Shown: positions 25,824 to 33,841 of the stretch, one piece after another
Layout: each line of letters opens with the position of its first letter
How positions within the stretch are numbered: position 1 is the stretch's first letter
NCBI RefSeq assembly: GCF_010119935.1
Contig: NZ_CP048209.1
Span: forward strand, 5,187,501 to 5,251,500
Source: Paenibacillus lycopersici
GTDB taxonomy: Bacteria; Bacillota; Bacilli; Paenibacillales; Paenibacillaceae
Length of the DNA: 64,000 nucleotides
Direction of reading: 5' to 3'
Notes under the pieces: generated by a model
Seen by the model: the letters and a program-made list of their open reading frames with translations, nothing else
Databases searched by the model: none
Told to the model about the DNA's origin: nothing
Position numbers and translations under genes: made by a program

Positions 25824-26939
25824 TCACAAGCCCTCCTTATTCCGGCGAACGCGGACCGTCGCGGCCAGCAGCAGCAGCGCCGTGCCCAAATAAAGCCCTA
25901 TCGCCGGCCAAGCGGCCGCGATGTTCCCGCCGTAGATAATGTCCGTTAACGCGCCGTTCCCCCATCGCAGCGGGGACAGCCAGGCGACCACGCCCATGAT
26001 GCCGCCATTCGCCACCGGAAAATAAGCCCCGCCGATGAAAGAGGCGAGCTGAATCACGAGCATCACCAATCCCCGGCCGCCGCCGCCCTTGACGATCTCG
26101 TTCGCGGCAATCCCCAGGCTGGTCGCCATAATCACCTCGCATACCAAGACGGCGATAACGACAGGCAGATGCGAGCCCCAGTACGCTTTGAAGGCCCATT
26201 TGCTGAAGAATACGATGGCAAGAATGCATAGCAGATTGGCAACGACATTGCCCGCGATTTTGCCTATATAGATATCCAAGCGCCGAATCGGCGCGGAGAG
26301 CAGCCGGATGCCCGTGCCGCGGACAATCTCCGAGCGGAGCAGCCCGCCCGCCGACATGGCCCCCCATAAGCCGATCATGACGGTCATCGACACGGCGTAA
26401 TAATCCATTGCGCCCGGTGTGCGGTCCGGCACGACGGACTGCTCCTTGATATAGTCCGAATCATTGTCGTCGAAGAGAAGCCGCATGTTCGCCGGGTTGC
26501 CGCCCTGTGCAGCCGCCGCAGCCGCGTTATATTTATCCGTGAAGGCGCTCAGCATTCCTTGTACGATATTGCTCTCGATGGTGCCGATGCTGCTGCCGAA
26601 CAGCGATACGCCCGTGTCTTTCACTTCGACGTAGGCCGTATAGCGGTCGTCTTCCACGGCCTTGCGCCCGTCCTCGCCCGTCTCCAGCGCATCGAAGGTC
26701 ATTCCCAGCTCGCCGAGCTGCTTCTGGAATGCCTCATACGACTGCTTCAACTGGCCGCTGCTCGTGTCGCTTACCAGCACATGAATGGCGTCCACCTTCA
26801 GTTCGCTGCTGAACGCGTTCGTCAGCGTAATACCGAGCACGAGCATGAGCACGAGCGGAAACGCCAGCAAAAATACGAGCGTGCGGAAATCCCGAAAATG
26901 CTGTTTGATTTCCTTCAGGGTGATCAGCCAAGCTGTCAT
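25824..26939 (-). CDS. ABC-2 type permease (LnrM-like)
   Basis: About 371 residues. It has a TM helix near 20-40 (LVFLLAFPLVLMLVLGITL), a large external domain, and five C-terminal TM helices including AMSAGGLLRSEIVRGTGIRLL, the conserved ABC-2 segment. It is the second membrane subunit of the exporter. It lies 22 bases after the ATPase gene and is followed at once by the LnrN-like gene. ATG start with an AGGAGGG site upstream. Confidence 0.88.
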   Translation of the reverse strand: MTAWLITLKEIKQHFRDFRTLVFLLAFPLVLMLVLGITLTNAFSSELKVDAIHVLVSDTSSGQLKQSYEAFQKQLGELGMTFDALETGEDGRKAVEDDRYTAYVEVKDTGVSLFGSSIGTIESNIVQGMLSAFTDKYNAAAAAAQGGNPANMRLLFDDNDSDYIKEQSVVPDRTPGAMDYYAVSMTVMIGLWGAMSAGGLLRSEIVRGTGIRLLSAPIRRLDIYIGKIAGNVVANLLCILAIVFFSKWAFKAYWGSHLPVVIAVLVCEVIMATSLGIAANEIVKGGGGRGLVMLVIQLASFIGGAYFPVANGGIMGVVAWLSPLRWGNGALTDIIYGGNIAAAWPAIGLYLGTALLLLAATVRVRRNKEGL

Positions 26940-26961
26940 CCGAAGCCCTCCTCTCCCATCG

Positions 26962-27906
26962 TTAATCTCTCAAATTGCGGCCCGTCAGCGTCAGGAACAC
27001 CGTCTCCAGGTTCGGCTCCCGCTCCTCGACCGAGCGGATCTCCGCCTCCTCGGCCATCAGCTGCTTCAGGATGCGGCTCAAATTATCGACGGACGCGGCG
27101 CTGCGGATATGAATGACGTTTTCTTCCTGGCGGACCTGGTGTACGCCCGGCAAGCTTCTTAACCGCTCGCCCTCGCCGCCATTCGAATACTTCAGCTCGA
27201 TGACGATGTCCTTGGCATCCGTCACGGAAGCGGTCAGCTGCTCCTTCGTGCCTTCCGCGATGATTTTGCCATGGTCCACGATGGCGATGCGCGAGCAGAT
27301 TTCCTCGACCTCTTCCATGTAGTGGCTCGTATAGATGATCGTGCAGCCCGATTCGTTCAACTGGCGGACCGAGGACAATATATAATTGCGCGACTGGGGA
27401 TCGATGCCGACCGTCGGTTCGTCCATAATGATCAGCTTCGGCTTATGCGCGATCGCGCAGGCGATATTAAGGCGCCGCTTCATGCCGCCGGAGAAGTTCT
27501 TCGGGAAGCTCTTCGCCTTGTCGGCGAGCCCGACGAACGCCAGCGCTTCCTCCGTCCGTTCCTTCAGCAGCGCGCCCCGCAGTCCGTACAGGCCGGCAAA
27601 GAAGCTGACATTCTCGTAGGCGGTCATATCCTCATAGATGGCAATGTCCTGCGGAACGATGCCCAAGCTTTGCTTGGCGAACCGGCTTTGCTTCCGGATG
27701 TCCCGGCCCAGAATGCTGATCGTTCCTTCCGTCGGCAGGAGCAGCGAGCAAATCATATGAATGGTCGTGCTTTTGCCCGCTCCGTTCGCGCCCAGGAACC
27801 CGAAGATCTCGCCCTGCCCCACGCTTAACGACATATTGTCGACGGCGACGAAATCGCCGAACTTCTTGGTCAACCCGCGTATTTCCAATACATGCACATG
27901 GCTCAC
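26962..27906 (-). CDS. ABC transporter ATP-binding protein (LnrL-like)
   Basis: A 314-residue ATPase. Walker A GANGAGKSTT, Q loop VPQD, signature FSGGMKRRL, Walker B LIIMDEPTVGID and switch His YTSHYMEEVEE are all intact. A C-terminal extension of about 80 residues is typical of DrrA-type drug-export ATPases. The start is taken as GTG at 27906; no strong ribosome binding site is visible. It heads a three-gene transporter set and is preceded by a terminator-like hairpin and a TATAAT at 27945-27992, so its expression may be set apart from the two-component genes upstream. Confidence 0.93.
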   Translation of the reverse strand: MSHVHVLEIRGLTKKFGDFVAVDNMSLSVGQGEIFGFLGANGAGKSTTIHMICSLLLPTEGTISILGRDIRKQSRFAKQSLGIVPQDIAIYEDMTAYENVSFFAGLYGLRGALLKERTEEALAFVGLADKAKSFPKNFSGGMKRRLNIACAIAHKPKLIIMDEPTVGIDPQSRNYILSSVRQLNESGCTIIYTSHYMEEVEEICSRIAIVDHGKIIAEGTKEQLTASVTDAKDIVIELKYSNGGEGERLRSLPGVHQVRQEENVIHIRSAASVDNLSRILKQLMAEEAEIRSVEEREPNLETVFLTLTGRNLRD

Positions 27907-27944
27907 TCGCTTTCTGTAGTAGTGTCTCCATCCCTATTGGCCTC

Positions 27945-27992
27945 ATTATAGAAAAAAGAGATGCCCTTATGTCAGTGCATAAGTTCATCTCT
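27945..27992 (-). promoter_or_regulatory. Terminator-like hairpin followed by a promoter -10, ahead of the exporter genes
   Basis: On the minus strand AGAGATG-AAC-TTATG pairs with CATAAG-GG-CATCTCT and is followed by T6 (27952-27992), a textbook Rho-independent terminator. Immediately after comes TATAAT (27945-27950), with CTGACA 19 bases upstream inside the hairpin. The element could end the regulator-kinase transcript and start the exporter transcript, or act as a controlled attenuator. A 250-bp gap to the kinase supports a separate unit. Confidence 0.7.
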
Positions 27993-28156
27993 CTTCCATG
28001 GGAAATCTCATAGGGGATGGATGGGGATCTCACGGCACCCCGCATGGAACGGCGTGAGAATCGCATGACGGCGATGCGGCGGGGCCGCCAGCCGTCGCTA
28101 TGCGTAGGGCGCCAGTCTTCGATGCGGCAGGCCGCGTCGTTCATGCAGGTAGATCG

Positions 28157-29266
28157 CTAGCCCGCGCTGCGCGGCAGCAGCATCGTCACGACGAAGCCGT
28201 GCTCGCCGTCGGCGGTCACCGTCCCGTTCACGGCGGCGGCCCGTTCCTCCATGCCGATAAGCCCCATCCCCTTCACGACTTTGGCCGCCCCTTGGCCATT
28301 GTCGGACACGACGGCCTTCACGAACCGGTTGAGCACCCGGACTTCCACGTGCACGGCGGATGCCCGCGCGTATTTGGCCGCGTTCGTCAGCGCCTCCATG
28401 ACGTTCTCGTGGATGATTTTCCATTGCAGCGGCGTGACCGCCTCCATATCGCCATCATGGACAGCCGTCGTCAGCAAGCCCGACTGCTTGCCGAACGCTT
28501 CGACCGCCGAGCGCAGCCGGCCGAATCCGAGCTGTTCCACGGGCGGCTTCAAGTCCTTCAACGTGCGGCGGATTTGCTCGATGCCTGCCTTGGAAATCGC
28601 GATCGCGTTGTTCAACAGCGTCTCCGCGCCGTCCGGATCGCGGCGGATCGTCAACCGCGCCGCCTCCATCTGGATTAAGCCGCCCGTAATGGCATGTCCG
28701 ATCCCGTCATGGATCTCCTGCGCGACCCGGTTGCGCTCCTCCAGCTTGGCGAGATATTCGCTCGCCTGGGCGAATCCGGCCCGATCGTTCAACTGTCTGC
28801 CCAGCTGCTGCAGCTGCTTGCGCGCCCGCGCCAGCTCATCCTCTTGCAGCTGCAGCCGCTCGATATAGCGCCGGACGAGCCCGTAATTGAAGAAACCGAG
28901 GACGGCGATGAAGCCGTAATGGACAAGCAGCGTATGCGGCAGGAACGGCATCGGCAGCAGCGCGAGCACGGCCATGATTCGGCGACTGGCGGTGAAGAAG
29001 GACGCAAGCTCGAGGATGGCGAGCGGCAGGAGCAGCAGAAATTCAGGCTTCGCATAGCCTCCGCACAGCACCAGATAAGCCAGGATCAACACGAGCAGCC
29101 CCTGCTTCGCAAGCTTGCGCTTCACGATATGGAGGAGCAAATTCATGGCCGCGTACAGCAGGAAGTAAAGCACAAGCAGCCGGGAACCGGCCGGCTGCGC
29201 GAAATACGCGAGCGCGATGACGTACAGCCATAGGATCGTTTTGTTGCCGATCGTCCATAATTCCAC
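28157..29266 (-). CDS. NarL-class sensor histidine kinase (LnrJ-like)
   Basis: About 369 residues. Five or six N-terminal TM helices (to about 135) have almost no external loops, the shape of intramembrane-sensing kinases. The HisKA_3 box is RVAQEIHDGIGHAITGGLIQME, and the ATPase has LTNAAKYARAS, SDNGQGA and GMGLIGMEERAAAVNG. Kinases of this shape next to drug exporters sense the drug or its membrane damage. Start GTG at 29266 with GAGGAGG at nine bases. It is followed by the exporter genes and preceded by its regulator gene. Confidence 0.9.
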   Translation of the reverse strand: MELWTIGNKTILWLYVIALAYFAQPAGSRLLVLYFLLYAAMNLLLHIVKRKLAKQGLLVLILAYLVLCGGYAKPEFLLLLPLAILELASFFTASRRIMAVLALLPMPFLPHTLLVHYGFIAVLGFFNYGLVRRYIERLQLQEDELARARKQLQQLGRQLNDRAGFAQASEYLAKLEERNRVAQEIHDGIGHAITGGLIQMEAARLTIRRDPDGAETLLNNAIAISKAGIEQIRRTLKDLKPPVEQLGFGRLRSAVEAFGKQSGLLTTAVHDGDMEAVTPLQWKIIHENVMEALTNAAKYARASAVHVEVRVLNRFVKAVVSDNGQGAAKVVKGMGLIGMEERAAAVNGTVTADGEHGFVVTMLLPRSAG

Positions 29267-29289
29267 GGCGACGGGCCTCCTCTTCTAGA

Positions 29290-29955
29290 CTAGCGGGTTC
29301 TGCCCGTCAAATAGTAGATGGCGATCTGGGTCCGGTGCTCCAGCCCGGTTTTGTTCAGAATCGAAGTAATGTAATTGGCCGTCGTGCCTTCGGATATGAA
29401 CAGTTCCTTGGAAATCTCCCGGTTGGAGTAGCCCTTGGCGATCAGCGCCATGACCTCGGCTTCGCGTTCCGTAAACCGGCCGAGGTCGATCGGGCTGCCC
29501 GGCGTCCCGCGATCCGCGGCGGCTTCGGCAGGCGCCGGAGCGCCGATCGCGCCTTTGAGCTTATCGAGAATGATGTCCTGCAGCACGTTGTTGCCATAAT
29601 AGACGCTCTTGATCGCGTCGCGGATGCGCTCGGGCTCGTTGTTTTTGAGCAGGTACCCTTTCGCCCCGCAGCGGATCGCCTCCAGGATATATTCATCGTC
29701 GTCGAAGGTCGTCAAGATCAGCGGCTTCGCGGAGGTATGCGCCGTGATCTGCCGCGTCGCCTCGACGCCGTTCATGACCGGCATCCGCACGTCCAGCAGC
29801 GCCACGTCGACGTCATGCGTCTTGCAGTACTCGACCGCCTGCTGCCCGTCTTCGACGGCGGCAAGCACCTCGAACTCTCCGAACGTATGGAGGATAATGC
29901 GCATGCCTTCGCGGATAAACGAGTTGTCGTCCGCGATCAATACTTTGATCTTCAT
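29290..29955 (-). CDS. NarL/LuxR response regulator (LnrK-like)
   Basis: A 221-residue regulator. The receiver domain has acidic pair ADD, phosphoacceptor Asp in LLDVRMPVMNG and Lys in YLLKNNEP. The LuxR HTH is FTEREAEVMALIAKGYSNREISKELFISEGTTANYITSILNKTGL. A 20-residue Pro/Ala linker joins them. It is the first gene of the set, 23 bases before the kinase. By analogy with B. subtilis LnrK it should activate the downstream ABC exporter. Clean ATG with an AGGAGT upstream. Confidence 0.93.
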   Translation of the reverse strand: MKIKVLIADDNSFIREGMRIILHTFGEFEVLAAVEDGQQAVEYCKTHDVDVALLDVRMPVMNGVEATRQITAHTSAKPLILTTFDDDEYILEAIRCGAKGYLLKNNEPERIRDAIKSVYYGNNVLQDIILDKLKGAIGAPAPAEAAADRGTPGSPIDLGRFTEREAEVMALIAKGYSNREISKELFISEGTTANYITSILNKTGLEHRTQIAIYYLTGRTR

Positions 29956-30099
29956 GCCGGCCTCACTCCTTTGCTGCTCTTAGTGTACCTTAATCTGGCG
30001 GATACAGGGAAGTTCCGGGCGGCGGCCGGTTGGCAAACGCGAGCAACGCTTGGGAATGGCGTCGGGTATAGGCAAGTGTCGCGGATGAGCGCAGGCTGG

Positions 30100-30108
30100 C
30101 ATACACTA
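30100..30108 (+). promoter_or_regulatory. Possible mother-cell sigma -10 element
   Basis: CATACACTA, 33 bases before the repeat-protein start, fits both the sigma-E (CATACACT) and sigma-K (CATANNNTA) -10 patterns. The -35 region is poor, so this is tentative. Confidence 0.35.
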
Positions 30109-30140
30109 TTCCATCTCATGCCTAATCGGAGGACAATCAG

Positions 30141-30920
30141 ATGATCGATCCTTATCCAAATAACGGGTGGCAGCGCTCTATGTTGGGCAGCCTCCTTGGC
30201 GGCGGATTCTCCAAAGGCGGCCTTCTTGGCGGGGGGCTTGGCGGGAGCCTTCTCGGCGGCGGATTCCCGAAAGGCGGCCTCCTCTCCGGCAGCCTTCTCG
30301 GCGGCGGTTTGTCCAAAGGCGGCCTCTTCTCCGGCGGCCTTCTCGGCAACGGCTTCCCGAAAAAAGGTCAATTTCCGGGTTGGGGCTTCAACGGCGGCGG
30401 GTTCCCTGGCGGGGGCTTCAATGGCGGCGGGTTCCCTGGCGGGGGCTTCAATGGCGGCGGGTTCCCCGGCGGGGGCTTCAACGGCGGCGGGTTCCCCGGC
30501 GGGGGCTTCAATGGCGGCGGGTTCCCCGGCGGGGGCTTCAACGGCGGCGGGTTCCCTGGCGGGGGCTTCAACGGCGGCGGGTTCCCTGGCGGGGGCTTCA
30601 ACGGCGGCGGGTTCCCCGGTGGGGGCTTCAACGGCGGCGGGTTCCCCGGCGGGGGCTTCAACGGCGGCGGGTTCCCTGGCGGGGGCTTCAACGGCGGCGG
30701 GTTCCCTGGCGGGGGCTTCAACGGCGGCGGGTTCCCTGGCGGAGGCTTCAACGGCGGCGGGTTCCCTGGCGGAGGCTTCAATGGCGGTGGTTTTCCCGGT
30801 GGGGGATTTAACGGCGGCGGGTTCCCCGGTGGGGGCTTCAACGGCGGCGGGTTCCCTGGCGGAGGCTTCAACGGCGGCGGGTTTCCCGGTGGGGGATTTA
30901 ACGGCGGCGGGTTCCAGTAG
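30141..30920 (+). CDS. Gly/Phe/Asn/Pro repeat protein (structural, possibly spore surface)
   Basis: 259 residues with no known domain. An N-terminal head (MIDPYPNNGWQRSMLGSLL) is followed by Gly/Leu-rich units with K-G (GGGFSKGGLLGGG, SGSLLGGGLSKGGLF). From about residue 80 to the end it is an almost perfect 10-residue repeat, GGGFPGGGFN, about 17 times, closing with GGGFQ. There is no signal peptide and no Cys. The ribosome binding site GGAGG is strong, so the gene is real. Gly-Phe-Asn repeats suggest self-assembling or phase-separating sheets, as in spore coat, exosporium or silk-like proteins. The function is unknown; neighbours are unrelated. Confidence 0.8.
   Translation: MIDPYPNNGWQRSMLGSLLGGGFSKGGLLGGGLGGSLLGGGFPKGGLLSGSLLGGGLSKGGLFSGGLLGNGFPKKGQFPGWGFNGGGFPGGGFNGGGFPGGGFNGGGFPGGGFNGGGFPGGGFNGGGFPGGGFNGGGFPGGGFNGGGFPGGGFNGGGFPGGGFNGGGFPGGGFNGGGFPGGGFNGGGFPGGGFNGGGFPGGGFNGGGFPGGGFNGGGFPGGGFNGGGFPGGGFNGGGFPGGGFNGGGFPGGGFNGGGFQ
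30381..30920 (+). repeat. 30-bp tandem repeat encoding GGGFPGGGFN
   Basis: Eighteen consecutive 30-bp units, the last degenerate. Variation is almost only synonymous (aac/aat, cct/ccc, ggc/ggt), so the peptide is conserved while the DNA drifts. Such an array should change length by slippage. Confidence 0.95.
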
Positions 30921-30935
30921 ACGCCAACTATATGC

Positions 30936-30982
30936 AAAAAGACGGCAGCTCCGGACGTTTCCCGCGTCCAAAGCTGCCGTCT
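30936..30982 (-). terminator. Terminator of the sugar isomerase gene
   Basis: An AGACGGCAGCT / AGCTGCCGTCT stem with an inner GGACG / CGTCC, followed by TTTTT on the minus strand. It may also end the plus-strand repeat gene. Confidence 0.85.
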
Positions 30983-31009
30983 GCCTTCGCAGTATTTGCT
31001 CTCTGTTCC

Positions 31010-31774
31010 CTACTCGGCATACTCCTTCAGAAAGGCCGTCAATCCTTCGTCGACGCCCTGCAGCGGCATATACTCCAGCCCGATGAAGCCCGTATAGCCC
31101 GCCTCCTTGATGGCCGCCAGCACGTTGCGGTAATTGATCTCGCCCGTGCCGATCTCGTGCCGTCCGGGATGGTCGGCGATGTGGAAGTAGCCGATCCGCC
31201 CGATGTTCGCCCGAATCGTCGAAATCAAATTCCCTTCGGATATTTGCTGGTGATACACGTCGTAGAGCACTTTGACGTTGCTGCTGCCGACGTTGTCGAT
31301 GATTTCGAACGCTTCGTCGGAACGCACCAAATAATAGCCCCGGTGATCGACCAGGTCGTTCAGCGGCTCTAAGACGAGCGTGATCCCCGCTTCTTCCAAG
31401 TACGGCGCTGCCGCGCGCAAGCCTTCGACAATGCTGTCGTGCTGTTCTTGACGCGGGACGCCTTCGCGGGCGTTGCCGACCGTCGCGATCAAGAACCGGC
31501 AATCGACCTGCTTCGCCGCGGCAATGCTCTCCCGCAAGCCTGCAAGGAATAAGTCGCGCGACGCCGGATTCACCAGGTCGCTGTTCTTCGTACAGAACGA
31601 GCCGACCTGAATGCCCAACCGCTCCGTCAGCGCCTTCAGCCCGTTTAAATCCCTGCCGCCCCAGCCCCAGAATTCGATCGACGTATAGCCGAGCTCCCGG
31701 CACCGTTCCACTTGCTGCTCGAACGAGAGACCCGACTTGCCGAACACGGCATCCAGCGATGGCGAGAATATCAT
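31010..31774 (-). CDS. Sugar phosphate isomerase/epimerase (AP-endonuclease-2 TIM barrel)
   Basis: About 254 residues. The family metal ligands are visible: Glu in LVLEPLND, Asp/His in LYDVYHQQ, His in YFHIADHPGRHEIG and Glu in FIGLEYMPLQG. The barrel resembles hydroxypyruvate isomerase / 2-keto-myo-inositol isomerase proteins. It should interconvert a keto and an aldo (or epimeric) sugar acid. The ATG at 31774 overlaps the dehydrogenase stop as ATGA; an ATG at 31783 is an alternative. With the dehydrogenase it forms a short catabolic operon facing an AraC activator. Confidence 0.9.
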   Translation of the reverse strand: MIFSPSLDAVFGKSGLSFEQQVERCRELGYTSIEFWGWGGRDLNGLKALTERLGIQVGSFCTKNSDLVNPASRDLFLAGLRESIAAAKQVDCRFLIATVGNAREGVPRQEQHDSIVEGLRAAAPYLEEAGITLVLEPLNDLVDHRGYYLVRSDEAFEIIDNVGSSNVKVLYDVYHQQISEGNLISTIRANIGRIGYFHIADHPGRHEIGTGEINYRNVLAAIKEAGYTGFIGLEYMPLQGVDEGLTAFLKEYAE

Positions 31775-32838
31775 TGCGTGCATCCCTCTCCTGTCAACGA
31801 GACGCCAAGCTTGATGCTGGCTTCCGGTTTCTGATCCACATACGTCTCGTACGCTTCCGCGGATTGCTCGAACGGCACGACGGGATTGATGATTTCTTCG
31901 CAGTTGATTTTGCCTGCGGCCAGCATGTCCCAGCATGCTTCGCGAATCCGTTTAAAATCCCAGCGCGGATGATCCGGATTCGGTTCGCTGCACGCGCGCG
32001 AGAATACGATCTTGGCATTGTTGAAGTGAGCTTCGCGCCCCCAGTCCATGCCGCCCTTGAACGCGCGCGCCCAGCCGACGAACGCGATCGTGCCGCCGTA
32101 TGCCAAGCCCCGCAGCGCATGCTGCAGCGCGAATTCGTTCGCGCTCGTCTCGATGACGACATCGACGCCCAGTTTATCCGTGTCCTGCTTCAGCAGCAGA
32201 CCGACGTCGTCGGTCGTCGGATCATAGCAGACGTCCGCCCCGGCGCGCATCGCCACTTGGCGGCGCTTCTCGATCGGGTCGACGACGGCGACGTACGACG
32301 CGCCGGCAAGCCGCGCCATCTGGGCTGCGAGCTGGCCAAGGGCGCCAAGGCCGAATACAGCGACGCGGTCGCCGATCCGAACGCCGGCGTCGCGGATGCC
32401 GGAGAGCGCGAAATGCGCCGGATCGTAGCAGACCGCGCTCTTCCAGGACATGCCGTTCGGCATGCGCAGCAGATGATCCGGGTGCGTCACGACGGTTTCC
32501 CGGATGCCGGAGTAACCGCACACACGATCGCCGACCGCAAAGTTCCGCACGTCGGCACCGACCTCGGTAATAATGCCGACATATTGATTGCCCAGATTCC
32601 ACTCGCCGAATAACACCTGCGGTTCGGCTGCGGCGCGAGGCAGGAACGCATGCCAGGCATCGTCATAGTAATCGTTCACGAACGGACTTACGCCGCGGAA
32701 ATCGGCCAGCTCGGAGCCGTGCTTCGGAGAGGCGTATTCGACGCGCACTCTCACTTGATCGGGGCGAAGCGCCCCGTTGTCTTCATAGGGCAGCAGAGCC
32801 GCTTTTCGCGGCGCGATCGCAATCAATTGATTAGGCAT
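31771..32838 (-). CDS. Zinc-type medium-chain alcohol/polyol dehydrogenase
   Basis: About 355 residues with the MDR fold. The N-terminal GroES-like catalytic domain has VRVRVEYASPKHGSEL and the GNQYVGIITEVGADV...GDRV segment. The Rossmann domain has VAVFGLGALGQLAAQMARLAGA. The first zinc-ligand Cys seen in classic ADHs is replaced here (YASPKHG), so the metal site may be altered or absent. Substrates are probably sugars or polyols, given the sugar isomerase that follows. The ATG at 32838 follows GAGAAGGTG. It diverges from an AraC regulator. Confidence 0.88.
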   Translation of the reverse strand: MPNQLIAIAPRKAALLPYEDNGALRPDQVRVRVEYASPKHGSELADFRGVSPFVNDYYDDAWHAFLPRAAAEPQVLFGEWNLGNQYVGIITEVGADVRNFAVGDRVCGYSGIRETVVTHPDHLLRMPNGMSWKSAVCYDPAHFALSGIRDAGVRIGDRVAVFGLGALGQLAAQMARLAGASYVAVVDPIEKRRQVAMRAGADVCYDPTTDDVGLLLKQDTDKLGVDVVIETSANEFALQHALRGLAYGGTIAFVGWARAFKGGMDWGREAHFNNAKIVFSRACSEPNPDHPRWDFKRIREACWDMLAAGKINCEEIINPVVPFEQSAEAYETYVDQKPEASIKLGVSLTGEGCTQ

Positions 32839-32985
32839 GATTTCAGCACCTTCTCTTCCTAGGATAAGTTGGCGGTTCAACACCCCTATTGTACGACCCG
32901 GCTGATGAAATCGCTATGAATTGCTGTGCGTATTTGTTGCACGGATGTGGTTTGTTTGGTAGAGTCGAACTAGGAGGCGATTGTT

Positions 32986-33837
32986 GTGCGGAGAGAACAG
33001 TTCCATATACCATCGTTGGTTTCCGATCTGGATTTGTATTATTGCGGGATCGAGGAGGTCATTCAACATTTTACCTGCGGCCCTGCAATTCGGGATAACT
33101 GCTTGATTCATTACATCATCAAGGGCAGCGGGTTCTTCGAATGCAGAGGGATCCGGCATCCGGTCAAGGAGGGCGAAATCTTCGCGATCTTCCCGGGCGA
33201 GCTCACCTATTACGAGACGGATCCCGACAATCCGTGGACGTTCTGCTGGCTCGGCTTCGGCGGACGACGGACGAAGGAAATGCTGCAGCGGGCCGGCATC
33301 TCGATGGACGAACCGGTGCGATTCATCCGCGAGGGCGCCGACATCCCCGGTTATATCGGCACGATGCTGGACACGCTGGAAGCTTATCCGAGCCGCGATT
33401 TGCCCGCATCCAAGATCCACGGCGCCTTGTACAATATTTTCGCCGTCATGGAGACGTCCCATCTGGCGTCGCGACCGCAATTCCCCGCAAGAACGGAAAC
33501 GGCGGATTATGTCGGCAAAGCGCTTCGCTTCATCGAAACGCATTACCAGAGCCCGATTTCGATCAAGAACATCGCCGATTACGTCGGTCTGGAACGAACG
33601 TATTTCACGAAGCAGTTCACCAAAGCGACGGGCGAATCGCCTCAGCGGTTCCTGATCAAATACCGAATCGATCAAGCGCAGCGCCTGCTCGCGACGACGG
33701 ACATGACGGTCGGGCAGGTCGGTAAGAGCGTCGGCATCCAGGAACTCGCCTATTTCTCGCGCTTGTACAAGAAAGTCGTCGGCGTCGCGCCGAAGCAGCA
33801 CGGCCAGAGCATCCAGCTGCGGGCGAATACCGTTTAG
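32986..33837 (+). CDS. AraC family activator of the dehydrogenase/isomerase operon
   Basis: 283 residues. An N-terminal cupin sensing domain (HYIIKGSGFFECRGIRHPVKEGEIFAIFPGELTYYETDPDNPWTFCWLGFGG) is typical of AraC proteins that bind sugars. The C-terminal double HTH is ISIKNIADYVGLERTYFTKQFTKATGESPQRFL and MTVGQVGKSVGIQELAYFSRLYKKVVG. The start is GTG at 32986 with AGGAGG at eight bases. The 150-bp divergent region with the dehydrogenase gene probably holds its binding site. Confidence 0.93.
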   Translation: MRREQFHIPSLVSDLDLYYCGIEEVIQHFTCGPAIRDNCLIHYIIKGSGFFECRGIRHPVKEGEIFAIFPGELTYYETDPDNPWTFCWLGFGGRRTKEMLQRAGISMDEPVRFIREGADIPGYIGTMLDTLEAYPSRDLPASKIHGALYNIFAVMETSHLASRPQFPARTETADYVGKALRFIETHYQSPISIKNIADYVGLERTYFTKQFTKATGESPQRFLIKYRIDQAQRLLATTDMTVGQVGKSVGIQELAYFSRLYKKVVGVAPKQHGQSIQLRANTV

Positions 33838-33841
33838 GGGA

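Noticed and set aside
30381..30920. CRISPR-like array (30-bp units)
   Set aside because: Units are contiguous with no spacers, keep the reading frame and vary at third codon positions; no cas genes are near.
30368..30937. Minus-strand frame encoding a Pro-rich GNPPPLKPPP repeat
   Set aside because: It is the antisense of the GGGFPGGGFN array. The plus strand has the ribosome binding site, a distinct N-terminal head and synonymous variation, so the plus frame is the gene.
29952..31703. Minus-strand frame of 583 codons spanning the repeat gene and the isomerase
   Set aside because: Composite of a shadow frame over the sugar isomerase and the antisense of the 30-bp repeat; no start signal and no domain.
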